This document shows positions 53,675-62,928 of a DNA stretch of 64,000 bases, piece after piece. Source of the stretch: UBA7374 sp049890275 (GTDB lineage Bacteria; Verrucomicrobiota; Verrucomicrobiia; Opitutales; Coraliomargaritaceae); NCBI GenBank assembly GCA_049890275.1, contig JBMHBT010000012.1, forward strand, positions 32,535 to 96,534, in the 5' to 3' direction. How positions within the stretch are numbered: position 1 is the stretch's first letter; every line of letters begins with the position of its first letter. Position numbers and translations under genes: made by a program. The notes below the pieces were generated by a model. That model saw only the letters and a list, made by a program, of their open reading frames with translations. It had not been told where the DNA came from and did no database searches.

Positions 53675-53905
53675 GATGGAGGCCGCTGCTTCAGTGGATT
53701 TTTAGCATAGCGTCACTTACTTACTCACTCTCATGCTGTCAGATGAAAGCTTTCACAGGTTGAAGAAGCGCTTTTCCGTAAGATTGCCCTGAAGCTAGGG
53801 CAACCACGTATTGCTTCCCTTAGGCCTCTTTCCGCTTGCCTTCAATTCATTAGCGAATCTTATATCTAAATAACTCTTCTTTGCTAGGATTACAGATGTT
53901 AACTG
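53675..53905 (-). pseudogene. Decayed N-terminal remnant of a tyrosine recombinase
   Basis: This stretch aligns in order with the intact recombinase at the right edge. GCCTCTTTCCGCTTGCC is identical at 53824-53840 and 63956-63972, GAAAGCTTTCACAG is identical at 53745-53758 and 63873-63886, and AGGCCGCTGCTTCAG (53680-53694) differs by one base from 63822-63836. Read leftward it gives RYKIR, two stops, then GKRKEA, a stop, GKQYVVALA, beside YKVRWWHNGKRKEAYRKSYE of the intact copy. In-frame stops and the lost C-terminal domain make it a relic. It points at the tRNA 75 bases away. Confidence 0.75.
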
Positions 53906-53950
53906 ACAACGGTACTGCTTGCTGAGGAGTTCCGTTTTATGTGACGAATC

Positions 53951-54061
<111 letters not shown>

Positions 54062-54363
54062 TGATTGATGTAAGTTTCTAATTGGCAACAATTAATGTTA
54101 TTTTTCCTCCTGTGTTAAGGCAGGAATTGTGAGCCAACCTTTGGTTGGCTATCATGCCATTTTAGATAGTTATGGGTGAGTGCCTGGGTGAGTGAAGTAG
54201 GGGGCGGGGACTGATCTTATTTAGCAGTAGCTAAACTGTATTCATTTTGTACCTCCTAAAAAAATTGTCACTCAAGGGCGGTTTGGCTTAGATTTAGGTT
54301 TTGATTTTAAGTTAGTCTTTTAATTGGCAGTTCTGTAGTTTTTATCAGTCCTTTTCAGCTTCT
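54062..54363. other. AT-rich gene-free segment with one perfect hairpin
   Basis: No gene is seen in this 300-base stretch. It is AT-rich like the two genes that follow, and holds the perfect hairpin AGCCAACC-TTT-GGTTGGCT at 54132-54150, without a T tail. The promoter for the HNH-type gene probably lies in its right half but no clear boxes are visible. Confidence 0.4.
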
Positions 54364-55584
54364 ATGCATATACCATACAATAAGGTAGAAAGCCGATTCT
54401 CACCATTATTGGTCGAGAAACTCAATGCTCTTAGGGTCTCCAGGAACGTTACGATTAATCTCTCTGAAGAAAAAGGATACCCAGCGAAACTACAGATTAC
54501 ACTAGTTTCTACTAATCAAGTTACCTTCGAAACGAATTTCACCCAGAAAGATCCAACTCGTTTTCCAGCTAGAATCAAAGCAGTTGCTACAGAACTGCGT
54601 AATCAAGGAATATTCGGATCATTTTTAGTTAGCCATAAAGACGGAATTATCGAAATTGCAAGAACCGTAAACCACCCATCTTTCTACTGGGTTAATCTTG
54701 GTGACTCTCATAAGGTAGTCCTAGAAAACAACTTTCTTTGGGCGCCTTCTCATGCTTTAAATCCGAAAGGTAAAGTAACAATCAATGCTGGCTGGAAAAG
54801 TGTACCTGGTGTCAAAAAAGGAGACGTCATATTCTGTCATCGAAAGAATGAAATCATCTTTGTCGCTGTAGCTAGTAAAGGCTCCTATAAGAGTAATAAA
54901 CCTCAGTTTACAGAATTTGAGAGATGGCCAGAGGACGGATACAAAATTGAAGTATCTTTAAATCGCTTAAAGCACCCCTTATCCACAAACTTGTTTAAAG
55001 ATGAGTTTATCGAGCTGCATAACAGTAATTGTAATCCTATTCTCTTCGCTAGCGACGGAAATGCCGCTCAACAATATATGATTTCTCTACCTGCTGTGGG
55101 TGGCTCAATGATTATGGATGCTTTAGGTGAGCATGCTATTGAAATACAAGATACGGTATACGAAGCTAAGGCTGATGAGAAGAAGGCTGAAGGAGCGGAA
55201 AGGGAAGCCATAACTAAAGCTAGGGTTGGGCAAGGAAAGTTTAGAGAAGAAGTTCTTAAGTTATGGAATCACCAATGCCCTATTACTTGTGTCAATCGAC
55301 CTGAGCTGCTTGTTGCCTCACATATAGTTTCATGGCAGCTTTCTAATAGTTCCGAAAAAGTTGATCCATATAATGGGCTACCCCTATCGCCGAATATAGA
55401 TAAACTATTCGATAAAGGATACATCTCATTTTCTGATGATGGTAGGATCGTAACCCAAAAAACTTTCGATAAATCTCTATTTCATAAGCTAGGAATAAAT
55501 ATCGAATCATCAATAGTTGGATTAACGAACAAGCATAAAATATACTTAGCCCGACATAGAGAGATGCACCATATCAATTCTTAA
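54364..55584 (+). CDS. Putative modification-sensing endonuclease: unknown N-terminal domain + EVE/PUA-like domain + HNH nuclease
   Basis: A 406-residue protein in three parts. Residues about 1-100 are unrecognised. About 110-235 resemble a EVE/PUA-like reader of modified bases: FYWVNLGDSHKVV, VKKGDVIFCHRKNEIIFVAV, FERWPEDGYKIEVSLNRL. About 290-375 are an HNH_2-type nuclease: FREEVLKLWNHQCPITCVNR, LLVASHIVSW, YNGLPLSPNIDKLFDKGYIS. EVE-HNH proteins are known type IV-like enzymes that cut hydroxymethylated or otherwise modified phage DNA. The gene is AT-rich and lies between the tRNA and a type I restriction operon. Domain calls are from motif reading; the reader domain is the less certain one. 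Confidence 0.78.
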   Translation: MHIPYNKVESRFSPLLVEKLNALRVSRNVTINLSEEKGYPAKLQITLVSTNQVTFETNFTQKDPTRFPARIKAVATELRNQGIFGSFLVSHKDGIIEIARTVNHPSFYWVNLGDSHKVVLENNFLWAPSHALNPKGKVTINAGWKSVPGVKKGDVIFCHRKNEIIFVAVASKGSYKSNKPQFTEFERWPEDGYKIEVSLNRLKHPLSTNLFKDEFIELHNSNCNPILFASDGNAAQQYMISLPAVGGSMIMDALGEHAIEIQDTVYEAKADEKKAEGAEREAITKARVGQGKFREEVLKLWNHQCPITCVNRPELLVASHIVSWQLSNSSEKVDPYNGLPLSPNIDKLFDKGYISFSDDGRIVTQKTFDKSLFHKLGINIESSIVGLTNKHKIYLARHREMHHINS

Positions 55585-55613
55585 TTTTCAAGTTCTGCCC
55601 CAGGATATACTTA

Positions 55614-56183
55614 ATGAAAACTAATACGAAGCGATTTTCACTTGTACTTGTGATCGCTGCCTTTTTCGCAGTCGTATCCTACCTAGTTACTGAGCGTGCG
55701 ATGCTGGGTAAGATGCGCAGTGATATTGAGGCATCTGTTGGGCAGGACTATGCCATCCTCGCTTTGCATATGGGCGGTAATGATTTTGAACGGCCTTCTT
55801 TGTGGGAAATGCTGAAGCTAGTTTTTCTCTATGAGACAAATCTGACAGGTGAGTACAGTCCCCAAGGAAGTGGCGGTTATACAGGAAAGAAGCACTACCT
55901 CGCTCTACTGATCAGCGATAATAATGAAATTACCTTCTGTGAATGGTCCTTTCTTAATTGGGGGTTGGTATTCGACCAAGAAGAGACGATGCCATGGGAT
56001 GTTATCGAGCATCTTCCTGAAGCCGATCAGCCACTGTACCGCTACAATGATGCTGAACTGGAAAAGCGTAGCGGACTGAGGTGTATCAATACTCACTTCA
56101 ATGATGAGAAGATACGATTCTACTACAGGAAAGTTAAAGAGGGTTATCTTACAGTTTCTCGCGAGTTACTGATTTCCAATTGA
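55614..56183 (+). CDS. Membrane-anchored hypothetical protein in the defence island
   Basis: A 189-residue protein with one N-terminal membrane helix (FSLVLVIAAFFAVVSYLVTE) and a soluble remainder (LWEMLKLVFLYETNLTGEYS, HYLALLISDNNEITFCEWSF) that I do not recognise. It follows the HNH-type gene by 29 bases on the same strand and is convergent with the type I operon. Whether it belongs to the nuclease or is unrelated cargo cannot be told. Confidence 0.7.
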   Translation: MKTNTKRFSLVLVIAAFFAVVSYLVTERAMLGKMRSDIEASVGQDYAILALHMGGNDFERPSLWEMLKLVFLYETNLTGEYSPQGSGGYTGKKHYLALLISDNNEITFCEWSFLNWGLVFDQEETMPWDVIEHLPEADQPLYRYNDAELEKRSGLRCINTHFNDEKIRFYYRKVKEGYLTVSRELLISN

Positions 56184-56249
56184 ATTTGAGATGCCTTTGT
56201 TGGGTTCCTTGTATTGGAAAAAATAGCTGACTGTGTTAGTGAAGTGTTT

Positions 56250-59200
56250 TTATGCTGCCCACTGGTCTGCTAAGGTTTCGGCTTGTTCGATCACGCGGGC
56301 AATCGCGCCTTCCTGGCCCGCGGGCGGATAGCGATACTGACGCAGCAGCCGCTTAATCAGCAGGCGCATTTTCGCCCGCACACTTTCACGCTTCTGCCAA
56401 TCGACAGTGGCGCTCTTACGTAGTTGCTCCGTGAGTGCCGTTGCCAGACTCTTGAGCGTTTCATCGCCCATCTGTTGTAATACTTCGGGTTTCTCTGCGA
56501 GGGCATCATAAAAAGCAATTTCATCAGGACTCAGGCCCAGCGCGTCGTCGCGCTCCATTGCGGCCTGGAAGTCTTTTGCCATCTGGATCAGTTCTTCAAT
56601 CACTTGTGCCGTTTCGATCGCGCGGTTGTGATACTTGCGCAGCGACTCCTGCAAACGCTCTCCATACTTCTTTTGCTGCACGACATTGGTCTTGGTGCGG
56701 GCCTTGATACTATCTTTGATTAATTTCTCCAGTAGGTTCACTGCTAAGTTTTGATGCGGCATGTTGCGCACGTCTTCTAAAAATTCATCGGACAGCAGAC
56801 CTATGTTTGGCTTATCAATTCCTGCCAACTCAAAGATATCTGCCACACCATCCGACACCACAGCATTGTCCAGGATCGCTTTTAGTGCGCTTTGACGGTC
56901 TGCATCGGTGAGCTTACGATCGACAGAGGTCGACTTAACAATCGCCGCTTTTACAGCCGTAAAGAATGCGATCTCGACCTTATGGGCCTTCGCCTCGTCG
57001 AGCGTGCCACACAGCGAGAAGGCACGCGTCATCTGCGTGACAACATCCAGGAAGCGCTTTTTGCCGTCGTCTAATCCTAATATATGATTCGCCGCAGGCA
57101 CCAATAAGCTCAGCGCGTTCGACTCATAAGTAGAATAATCAAATCCATGGAGTAAGCCGCGGCAAATATCGATCCGCTTGAGCAATTCCTCCAGAGCCTT
57201 GTGAGCATCGTGCGTCGGTTGCCCACGCCCTTTGGAGTCGGAATACACCTTGAGCGCCGCCTTCAGATCATTGCCGATACCGATATAGTCGACCACCAAT
57301 CCGCCAGGCTTATCCCTAAACACGCGGTTCACCCGCGCGATCGCCTGCATCAAGTTGTGACCCTTCATCGGCTTGTCGACATACATCGTATGGCAGCACG
57401 GTGCATCAAAGCCCGTCAGCCACATGTCCCGCACGATCACGACCTGTAGCGGATCATTCGGATCTTTGAAGCGCTGCTCCAGCGCCTTTTTATCCCGCTT
57501 GTTAGTAACATGCGGGCGCAGCAACTCAGGATCCGACGCACTGCCCGTCATCACTACCTTGATTGAGCCTTTGTCGATATCCTGGCTGTGCCAATCAGGG
57601 CGCAGTGCGACCAATGCGTTATACATACGCGCGCAGATGTCGCGGCTCATGCAGACGATCATCGCCTTACCATCCGCAGTTGCTGTGCGCTCTTCAAAAT
57701 GCTCGACCAGATCCTGAGCGACTTGATCGATACGCGGCTGGGCGCCGACCAGTTTCTCCAGCGTCGACCACTCGCTCTTGGCCTTTTCCTGCGCAGTTAA
57801 ACTATCATCCTGCTCGACGATCTCGTCTACCTGCTCATTCAGTTCTTCGATCTGCGCCTGATTGATATCCAGTTTAGCCAGGCGGCTCTCGTAGTAGATT
57901 TCCACAGTCGCGCCGTCCTCTACGGCATCCTGAATATCGTAGATGCTGACATAATCACCAAAGACCGCCCGCGTGTCGCGATCTTCCTGGGCGATCGGTG
58001 TGCCTGTAAACCCAATAAAGGAAGCCTGCGGAATCGCATCGCGCAGGTGCTTGGCATGGCCGTAGACATAAGTTCCTGTCTGTGTGTCTAGCTTGGCTTT
58101 TAGTCCATACTGTGATCGGTGCGCCTCGTCGCTGACTACTACCACATTCGATCGCTCACAAAGCGCAGGATGCGCCGCCTCATCATCCAGCAGAGAGAAC
58201 TTCTGGATCGTGGTAAAAATAATCCCGCCCGCCTGGCGTGAAGCTAACTTGTCGCGCAGTTCCTCACGACTATTCGCCTGTTCTGGCTGTTGCTTAAGGA
58301 GATCCTGCGCCGCGCAGAAAGTTTCGTAGAGTTGCCCGTCCAGGTCGTTGCGATCGGTGACCACCACGATCGTGGGGTTCTTCATGGCAGGCTGCTGGAG
58401 CAGTTTGCCCGCATAACAGACCATCGAGATACTCTTGCCCGATCCCTGCGTGTGCCAGACCACGCCCGCCTTACGCGAGCCAGGCACGACCTCCTTGCCA
58501 TAGGTCGCCCGATCTTCGGCCACTAGCTCGCCCACGGGCGCCTCCTGGGCCGCAATCATGGTCACCCGCACCGCTTCGCGCACCGCATGAAATTGATGGT
58601 AGCCCGCAATTTTTTTGATCAAGCGATCGCCTGAATCTTCAAACAAGACAAAGTGGCGAATGTAGTCGAGAAACAGCGCCCGATCATAAAAGCCGCGAAT
58701 CACGGTATCGATCTCGTAGCTCACCTGCGGGCGGTCGTTCTCATGCTGCACCGTTTTCCAGGGCATAAAGCGCTCGCGCGTCGCCGTGAGCGAGCCGACC
58801 CGCGCCGTCAGACCATCGCTAACCACCAGTGCTGCGTTATAGATAAACAGATCCGAGATCTCGTCCTTATAGGTCTGCAGTTGCTGGTAGGCCTGCCAAA
58901 TATCTGCGTGTTCATCCCCAGGATTTTTCAATTCGATCACCGACAGCGGCAGACCATTGACAAACACGACGATATCAGGGCGCCGCACCTGCGAGCCTTT
59001 GATCGCAAACTGATTCACAATCAAAAAATCATTCTGCTCGACCTGCTCGAAATCGATCAGCCGCGCTACATCGTGCTTCACCTGATCGCCCTCGCGGTAA
59101 CTGACCGCGACCCCCTCCAGCAGCAGTCGATACAGCGCGCGATTCTGTAGCTCCAGCGTCGGCTCACTCAACTTGGTCACCGAGCGCGCCACCTCTTCGA

Positions 59201-59393
59201 GGGTCGCCACAGGCAGCGCGGGATTCAGGCGCTGCAGTGCCTCCATAAGCCGCGGCAAGAGTGCCACCTCCCTATAGTCGCTGCGCAGTGCGCCAGACTC
59301 TTCAGGGGCAATTTCAGGCCCGTGCAGATACGACCAGCCGCCCTCCTTGAAGAGGTCGATGCAATACTGCTCCAGTTGGTCTTCGGTGAGCAT
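56250..59393 (-). CDS. hsdR: Type I restriction enzyme, R subunit
   Basis: A 1047-residue motor-nuclease subunit. The N-terminal PD-(D/E)xK-like nuclease has SVIELKNPGDEHADIWQAY (catalytic E-x-K near 152-155), then the helicase motifs: TQGSGKSISM (Walker A, about 314), VVSDEAHRSQYG (DEAH box, about 421), GFTGTPIAQEDRDT and QAIARVNRVFRDKPGGLVV. The C-terminal helical domain is complete, so the enzyme looks intact. It is the last gene of the hsdM-hsdS-hsdR unit, 3 bases after hsdS. Normal length for the family. Confidence 0.97.
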   Translation of the reverse strand: MLTEDQLEQYCIDLFKEGGWSYLHGPEIAPEESGALRSDYREVALLPRLMEALQRLNPALPVATLEEVARSVTKLSEPTLELQNRALYRLLLEGVAVSYREGDQVKHDVARLIDFEQVEQNDFLIVNQFAIKGSQVRRPDIVVFVNGLPLSVIELKNPGDEHADIWQAYQQLQTYKDEISDLFIYNAALVVSDGLTARVGSLTATRERFMPWKTVQHENDRPQVSYEIDTVIRGFYDRALFLDYIRHFVLFEDSGDRLIKKIAGYHQFHAVREAVRVTMIAAQEAPVGELVAEDRATYGKEVVPGSRKAGVVWHTQGSGKSISMVCYAGKLLQQPAMKNPTIVVVTDRNDLDGQLYETFCAAQDLLKQQPEQANSREELRDKLASRQAGGIIFTTIQKFSLLDDEAAHPALCERSNVVVVSDEAHRSQYGLKAKLDTQTGTYVYGHAKHLRDAIPQASFIGFTGTPIAQEDRDTRAVFGDYVSIYDIQDAVEDGATVEIYYESRLAKLDINQAQIEELNEQVDEIVEQDDSLTAQEKAKSEWSTLEKLVGAQPRIDQVAQDLVEHFEERTATADGKAMIVCMSRDICARMYNALVALRPDWHSQDIDKGSIKVVMTGSASDPELLRPHVTNKRDKKALEQRFKDPNDPLQVVIVRDMWLTGFDAPCCHTMYVDKPMKGHNLMQAIARVNRVFRDKPGGLVVDYIGIGNDLKAALKVYSDSKGRGQPTHDAHKALEELLKRIDICRGLLHGFDYSTYESNALSLLVPAANHILGLDDGKKRFLDVVTQMTRAFSLCGTLDEAKAHKVEIAFFTAVKAAIVKSTSVDRKLTDADRQSALKAILDNAVVSDGVADIFELAGIDKPNIGLLSDEFLEDVRNMPHQNLAVNLLEKLIKDSIKARTKTNVVQQKKYGERLQESLRKYHNRAIETAQVIEELIQMAKDFQAAMERDDALGLSPDEIAFYDALAEKPEVLQQMGDETLKSLATALTEQLRKSATVDWQKRESVRAKMRLLIKRLLRQYRYPPAGQEGAIARVIEQAETLADQWAA

Positions 59394-59396
59394 GGT

Positions 59397-60854
59397 TTAA
59401 TTCGGGCTGACGGAGATTTCGCCGCTTAGGAGTTTCGGTAGGAGCGCGTCGCGGAGGTTGGCGAGGGTGCGGGATTCGTGCTCGTTATATTGTTTTTGAT
59501 TAAAGAACTCAGCGGTTGTATCACTGAAATTTTTTAAAGACTCAATTGTTGGAATAACAATCTCATAGCTAGCAACAACATCTGGGCGAACCGCTGGATA
59601 TGCCGCGCCGTCAGCTAAATGAGTTAAACGATCTATATTCTCATCTCCACATGCGCTGAGATATAAGAATTCCCTGAAAATATTCTCTCTCGGGCTAAGC
59701 ACTGCGAAACCTGTGCTAGCCGTCAACTGCATCTTAGACTCGCCGACCAATGCAAATGAACGATTGCTGGGACGAACCGTTCCGAAGATTGTGTCTCCTG
59801 CTGTTACAATCCGTCTGGCACGGCTAGGTGCATCCTTCCAATCGAATTGGCTAACTGAAAGAATGTAGCCATTTTTGCAGTTAGCCAAATCAACGTAAAT
59901 CACTTGCTCTGGGTGGCTCTTATTAGACCATGATTTCTCATTAAGCGATGAGAGATCACTAAGCGTTCCCACCTCCCAGCCCAGCGGGATCAGGCCCAAT
60001 TCGCTTTCCTGGAAGTTAGCGGGGAAGTGCGCGGCTTTTTCTTTTAGGGATTGGCGTTGAGCCTCGGAGAGTTTGTCCAGTGCGGCGACGGCGGCATCGA
60101 TGGCTTCTGCGCTGGGCAGTTGCGCGTCGAGGGTCTCGGCCTTGGGCTTGCCTGGCGGCACGACCAGCTTGCAGGCAATCGCGGCCATGGCCGCCTGCTC
60201 AGGATCGCGCCCGCAGCGCACCGCCGCCAGCTTCGCCTTCACAGGATCAAAATCAACAAACCACGACTGAAACAAGGCCTGCGCCATCGCCTCCAGCGTC
60301 GCATTGAGCTTGCGATTCAGGGCGATTTTGTCGTTAATAGCATCAATGATTCTGACCACTTCATCCTGCTCATGCAAAGGCGGTAATTCGAGTTCTATCG
60401 TCTTCAGGTAAGAAGCAGGCCTTGCTATAGAAGGAACACCAACCTGAGAAGCGTTCGCTAAGAGCTTCGCTTGCCCATCCCTGGATTTAAAGAAGTAGGT
60501 TAACCATGCAGCGTTAGCTACTTTCTTGTTGCACCTTAAGTAAAATTGACGCTGTGAAAGAACATATCTTTCATACTTTGAACCCTCAGGTATGTAAGAC
60601 ACTTGGCCTATGTTGCCAGCGTGCGTAAACACAACATCACCTCTGAATACGTTGGAGTTTTTCAACTTTTCAGCGTGTTCCTTTGTGATGAAGTTGTAAT
60701 CTCTGTCGGTCAGTCTGAAATCGTGCAAGTGTTGTCCACTAATCACAGGAACACCTACATCTACAAAAGTTGAAACCTTGATGTTAGAACCAAAGGGACC
60801 CATCGCTACTTTTTCAGCGATGTCTTCGATGCAAACAGCACGCCTCCCACTCAT
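59397..60854 (-). CDS. hsdS: Type I restriction-modification specificity subunit
   Basis: A 485-residue target-recognition subunit with two target-recognition domains. The first (about 1-150, GPFGSNIKVSTFVDVGVPVI, SYLKTIELELPPLHEQDEVV) ends in a conserved helical spacer (AINDKIALNRKLNATLEAMA, QALFQSWFVDFDPVKAKLAA), then a long central region with AQRQSLKEKAAHFPANFQES and a second domain (LGWEVGTLSDLSSLNEKSW to NEHESRTLANLRDALLPKLL). The two variable domains set the bipartite target site, which cannot be predicted here. It overlaps hsdM by 4 bases. Confidence 0.94.
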   Translation of the reverse strand: MSGRRAVCIEDIAEKVAMGPFGSNIKVSTFVDVGVPVISGQHLHDFRLTDRDYNFITKEHAEKLKNSNVFRGDVVFTHAGNIGQVSYIPEGSKYERYVLSQRQFYLRCNKKVANAAWLTYFFKSRDGQAKLLANASQVGVPSIARPASYLKTIELELPPLHEQDEVVRIIDAINDKIALNRKLNATLEAMAQALFQSWFVDFDPVKAKLAAVRCGRDPEQAAMAAIACKLVVPPGKPKAETLDAQLPSAEAIDAAVAALDKLSEAQRQSLKEKAAHFPANFQESELGLIPLGWEVGTLSDLSSLNEKSWSNKSHPEQVIYVDLANCKNGYILSVSQFDWKDAPSRARRIVTAGDTIFGTVRPSNRSFALVGESKMQLTASTGFAVLSPRENIFREFLYLSACGDENIDRLTHLADGAAYPAVRPDVVASYEIVIPTIESLKNFSDTTAEFFNQKQYNEHESRTLANLRDALLPKLLSGEISVSPN

Positions 60855-62515
60855 AACCCCAGCCCCTCCAGGTTCGCTTTGATCTGCGTTTCAAGTTCCG
60901 CGCTTTCTGCAAACTGCGCATCCAGTTCGGCTTTTAGGCGAGTGAACTTTTCCGCAAAGGGTTCGCCGTCGTCCTCCACTTCGGCTGCGCCGACGTAGCG
61001 GCCAGGCGTCAGCACAAAATCGGCTTTCTGCATTTCCTCCAGCTTGGCAGAGCAACAAAAGCCTGCTTCGTCTACATAGTCTTTGCCACGCTTCCAGCTC
61101 TGGAAGGCGCCTGCGATCTTTGCACTGTCCTCCTCGCTGAAATCGCGCAGCACGCGGTCTTTCATATAGCCGAGGTTGCGGGCGTCGATAAACAGCGTCT
61201 CGCCGCTGCGGTCACGAAATTCACCCTTAGCCTTTTTGCTCTTGGTTAAGAACCACACGCAGGCAGGAATCTGCGTGTTGGAAAAGAGTTGCCCTGGCAG
61301 TGCCAGCATACACTCGACGAGGTCGGCTTCAACCAGTGCCTTTCGAATCTCGCCTTCGCCGCCTGTGTTGGACGACATCGAGCCATTGGCGAGCAGCAGC
61401 CCCATCGAGCCAGTGGGCGCAAGGTGATGCAGCATGTGCTGCACCCAGGCGAAGTTGGCATTGCCCTGCGGCGGAGTGCCGTGCTGCCAACGTGCGTCAC
61501 TTTCCAGCGAGCCGTCCCACCACTCTTTGACGTTGAAAGGCGGATTGGCCATCACGTAGTCGGCGCGCAGGTCGGGGTGCTGGTTGTTGGTAAAAGTGTC
61601 GCCTGGTTGCTTGCCGAAGTTGAACTCAATCCCGCGGATCGCCATGTTCATCGCGGCCAGGCGCCAGGTCGTCGGATTGCTCTCCTGTCCGTAGATGGAG
61701 ACGTCGCCAATGCGCCCGCCGTGGGCCTCGATGAAGCGCTCACTGGAAACAAAGAATCCACCACTGCCACAGGCAGGGTCGTAAATTTTGCCTTTGTACG
61801 GCTCCAGCATGTCCACCATCAGCGAGACAATGCTCTTGGGCGTGTAGTACTGTCCGCCCTTTTTGCCCTCATTGAGTGCAAACTGACCGAGGAAGTATTC
61901 GTAGACGTGGCCGAGAATATCCTTCGAGTTCAGACTGGAGTGGTTGAACGGAATCGACGAGATCACCTCGCTGACCAGTCCGATCAGCTTGTCCGCAGGT
62001 AGCTGTAGCTGCGAGTAGCGGTTTTTCTCCAGAATGCCCTTCAGGCGCGGATTCTCCTTCTCAATCGCCTCCAACGCATCGTCCAGCAGGCGGCCGATCG
62101 AGCGAAAATTGTAGGTCTCGCCACCAGGCAATTGGAGGGTCGCCCCCGATGCCAGCGCCGCATTCGAGCGGATAGTCTCCCAGCGTGCGAGCGCAGGCAC
62201 CCAGAAGACGTTGTTGGCGGTGTAGTAGTCGCGATCCTCCAACTCCGCCTCCAGGGCTTCTTGGTAGTCCGACTCCGCGTCATACAGCGATGGGTCGAGA
62301 TACTCATCGCCCTGCGGATCTTCAAAGCCCTGCAGCAGCGCCTCACGGCGCATCTCGAAGGCATCTGAAACGTACTTCAGAAAGATCAGCCCCAGCACCG
62401 CGTGCTTGTAGACCGCAGCATCCAGATTGGAGCGCAGTCGATCGGCCGCATTCCAGAGCTTTTTGTCCAGTTCATCTAAAAATTTTTGTTCTTCTGCATT
62501 TTGCTCTGTAGCCAT
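60851..62515 (-). CDS. hsdM: Type I restriction-modification methyltransferase subunit
   Basis: A 554-residue N6-adenine methyltransferase. The N-terminal helical domain (EQKFLDELDKKLWNAADRLR, NLDAAVYKHAVLGLIFLKYV) contacts hsdS; the AdoMet loop reads YDPACGSGGFFVSSERFIEA near 246 and the catalytic motif is MANPPFNVKEWW near 323. Both are intact, so host protection should be functional. First gene of the operon; its promoter must lie in the 62516-62928 gap. Confidence 0.97.
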   Translation of the reverse strand: MATEQNAEEQKFLDELDKKLWNAADRLRSNLDAAVYKHAVLGLIFLKYVSDAFEMRREALLQGFEDPQGDEYLDPSLYDAESDYQEALEAELEDRDYYTANNVFWVPALARWETIRSNAALASGATLQLPGGETYNFRSIGRLLDDALEAIEKENPRLKGILEKNRYSQLQLPADKLIGLVSEVISSIPFNHSSLNSKDILGHVYEYFLGQFALNEGKKGGQYYTPKSIVSLMVDMLEPYKGKIYDPACGSGGFFVSSERFIEAHGGRIGDVSIYGQESNPTTWRLAAMNMAIRGIEFNFGKQPGDTFTNNQHPDLRADYVMANPPFNVKEWWDGSLESDARWQHGTPPQGNANFAWVQHMLHHLAPTGSMGLLLANGSMSSNTGGEGEIRKALVEADLVECMLALPGQLFSNTQIPACVWFLTKSKKAKGEFRDRSGETLFIDARNLGYMKDRVLRDFSEEDSAKIAGAFQSWKRGKDYVDEAGFCCSAKLEEMQKADFVLTPGRYVGAAEVEDDGEPFAEKFTRLKAELDAQFAESAELETQIKANLEGLGL

Positions 62516-62928
62516 GGCTTAACCAAACTTTGCATGTGGGGGTTTACAACCAAAAATCCATGTTATAATGTAGGTCTATTCAATCATAGATCCTAATGCA
62601 AACCCTTGAATGACGGGCGTTACGGCATTACAGTTTAGCCACTGATACGATATAAAACGATGAACGGTATTCGGCTGAGTCCTGCTAGCTGACTAGAAGG
62701 TCGGTGTACTCCCCGAATAAAGGTTTCCGACCCTGAAGATAGCGTGAAGGTCGGGTAAAAAATTAGCCACGAGGTTATGGATCAATTAATCGATACTACC
62801 TTGTCCCTTCGAGTCCATTTAGGGCTTTGAAGTAGTCTCGTGCTGGCTTCGTCCAATGGCGAAGCTGTAGCCAATTATAAGCAAGCTACGCATAGCTTCT
62901 AATTGGAAATGAATAGCTTCTCTGTGTG
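62516..62928. other. Gene-free region between hsdM and the recombinase
   Basis: No open frame with coding character was seen on either strand. It contains the nested inverted repeats at 62846-62906 and must hold the hsdM promoter, but no clear -35/-10 pair is visible; TATAA-rich sequence occurs near 62560-62575. Confidence 0.4.
62846..62906. repeat. Cluster of nested inverted repeats downstream of the recombinase gene
   Basis: GCTTCG and CGAAGC (62846-62865) form one hairpin. CCAATTATAAGC (62871-62882) and GCTTCTAATTGG (62895-62906) pair at 11 of 12 positions to form a second, and AAGCTGTAGC with GCTACGCATAGCTT gives a third, overlapping pairing. The cluster ends 23 bases before the recombinase stop. 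It could be a bidirectional terminator or a recombination site. Confidence 0.65.

Noticed and set aside
62812..62820. TTCGAGTCC shared with the T loop of the tRNA, considered as a right attachment site
   Set aside because: Nine bases of a generic T-loop sequence are too short, and the neighbouring bases do not continue the match. The true right site is more likely beyond the window.
62846..62906. Integron attC site
   Set aside because: The hairpins lack the GTTRRRY and RYYYAAC core boxes, and the recombinase lacks visible integron-integrase features.
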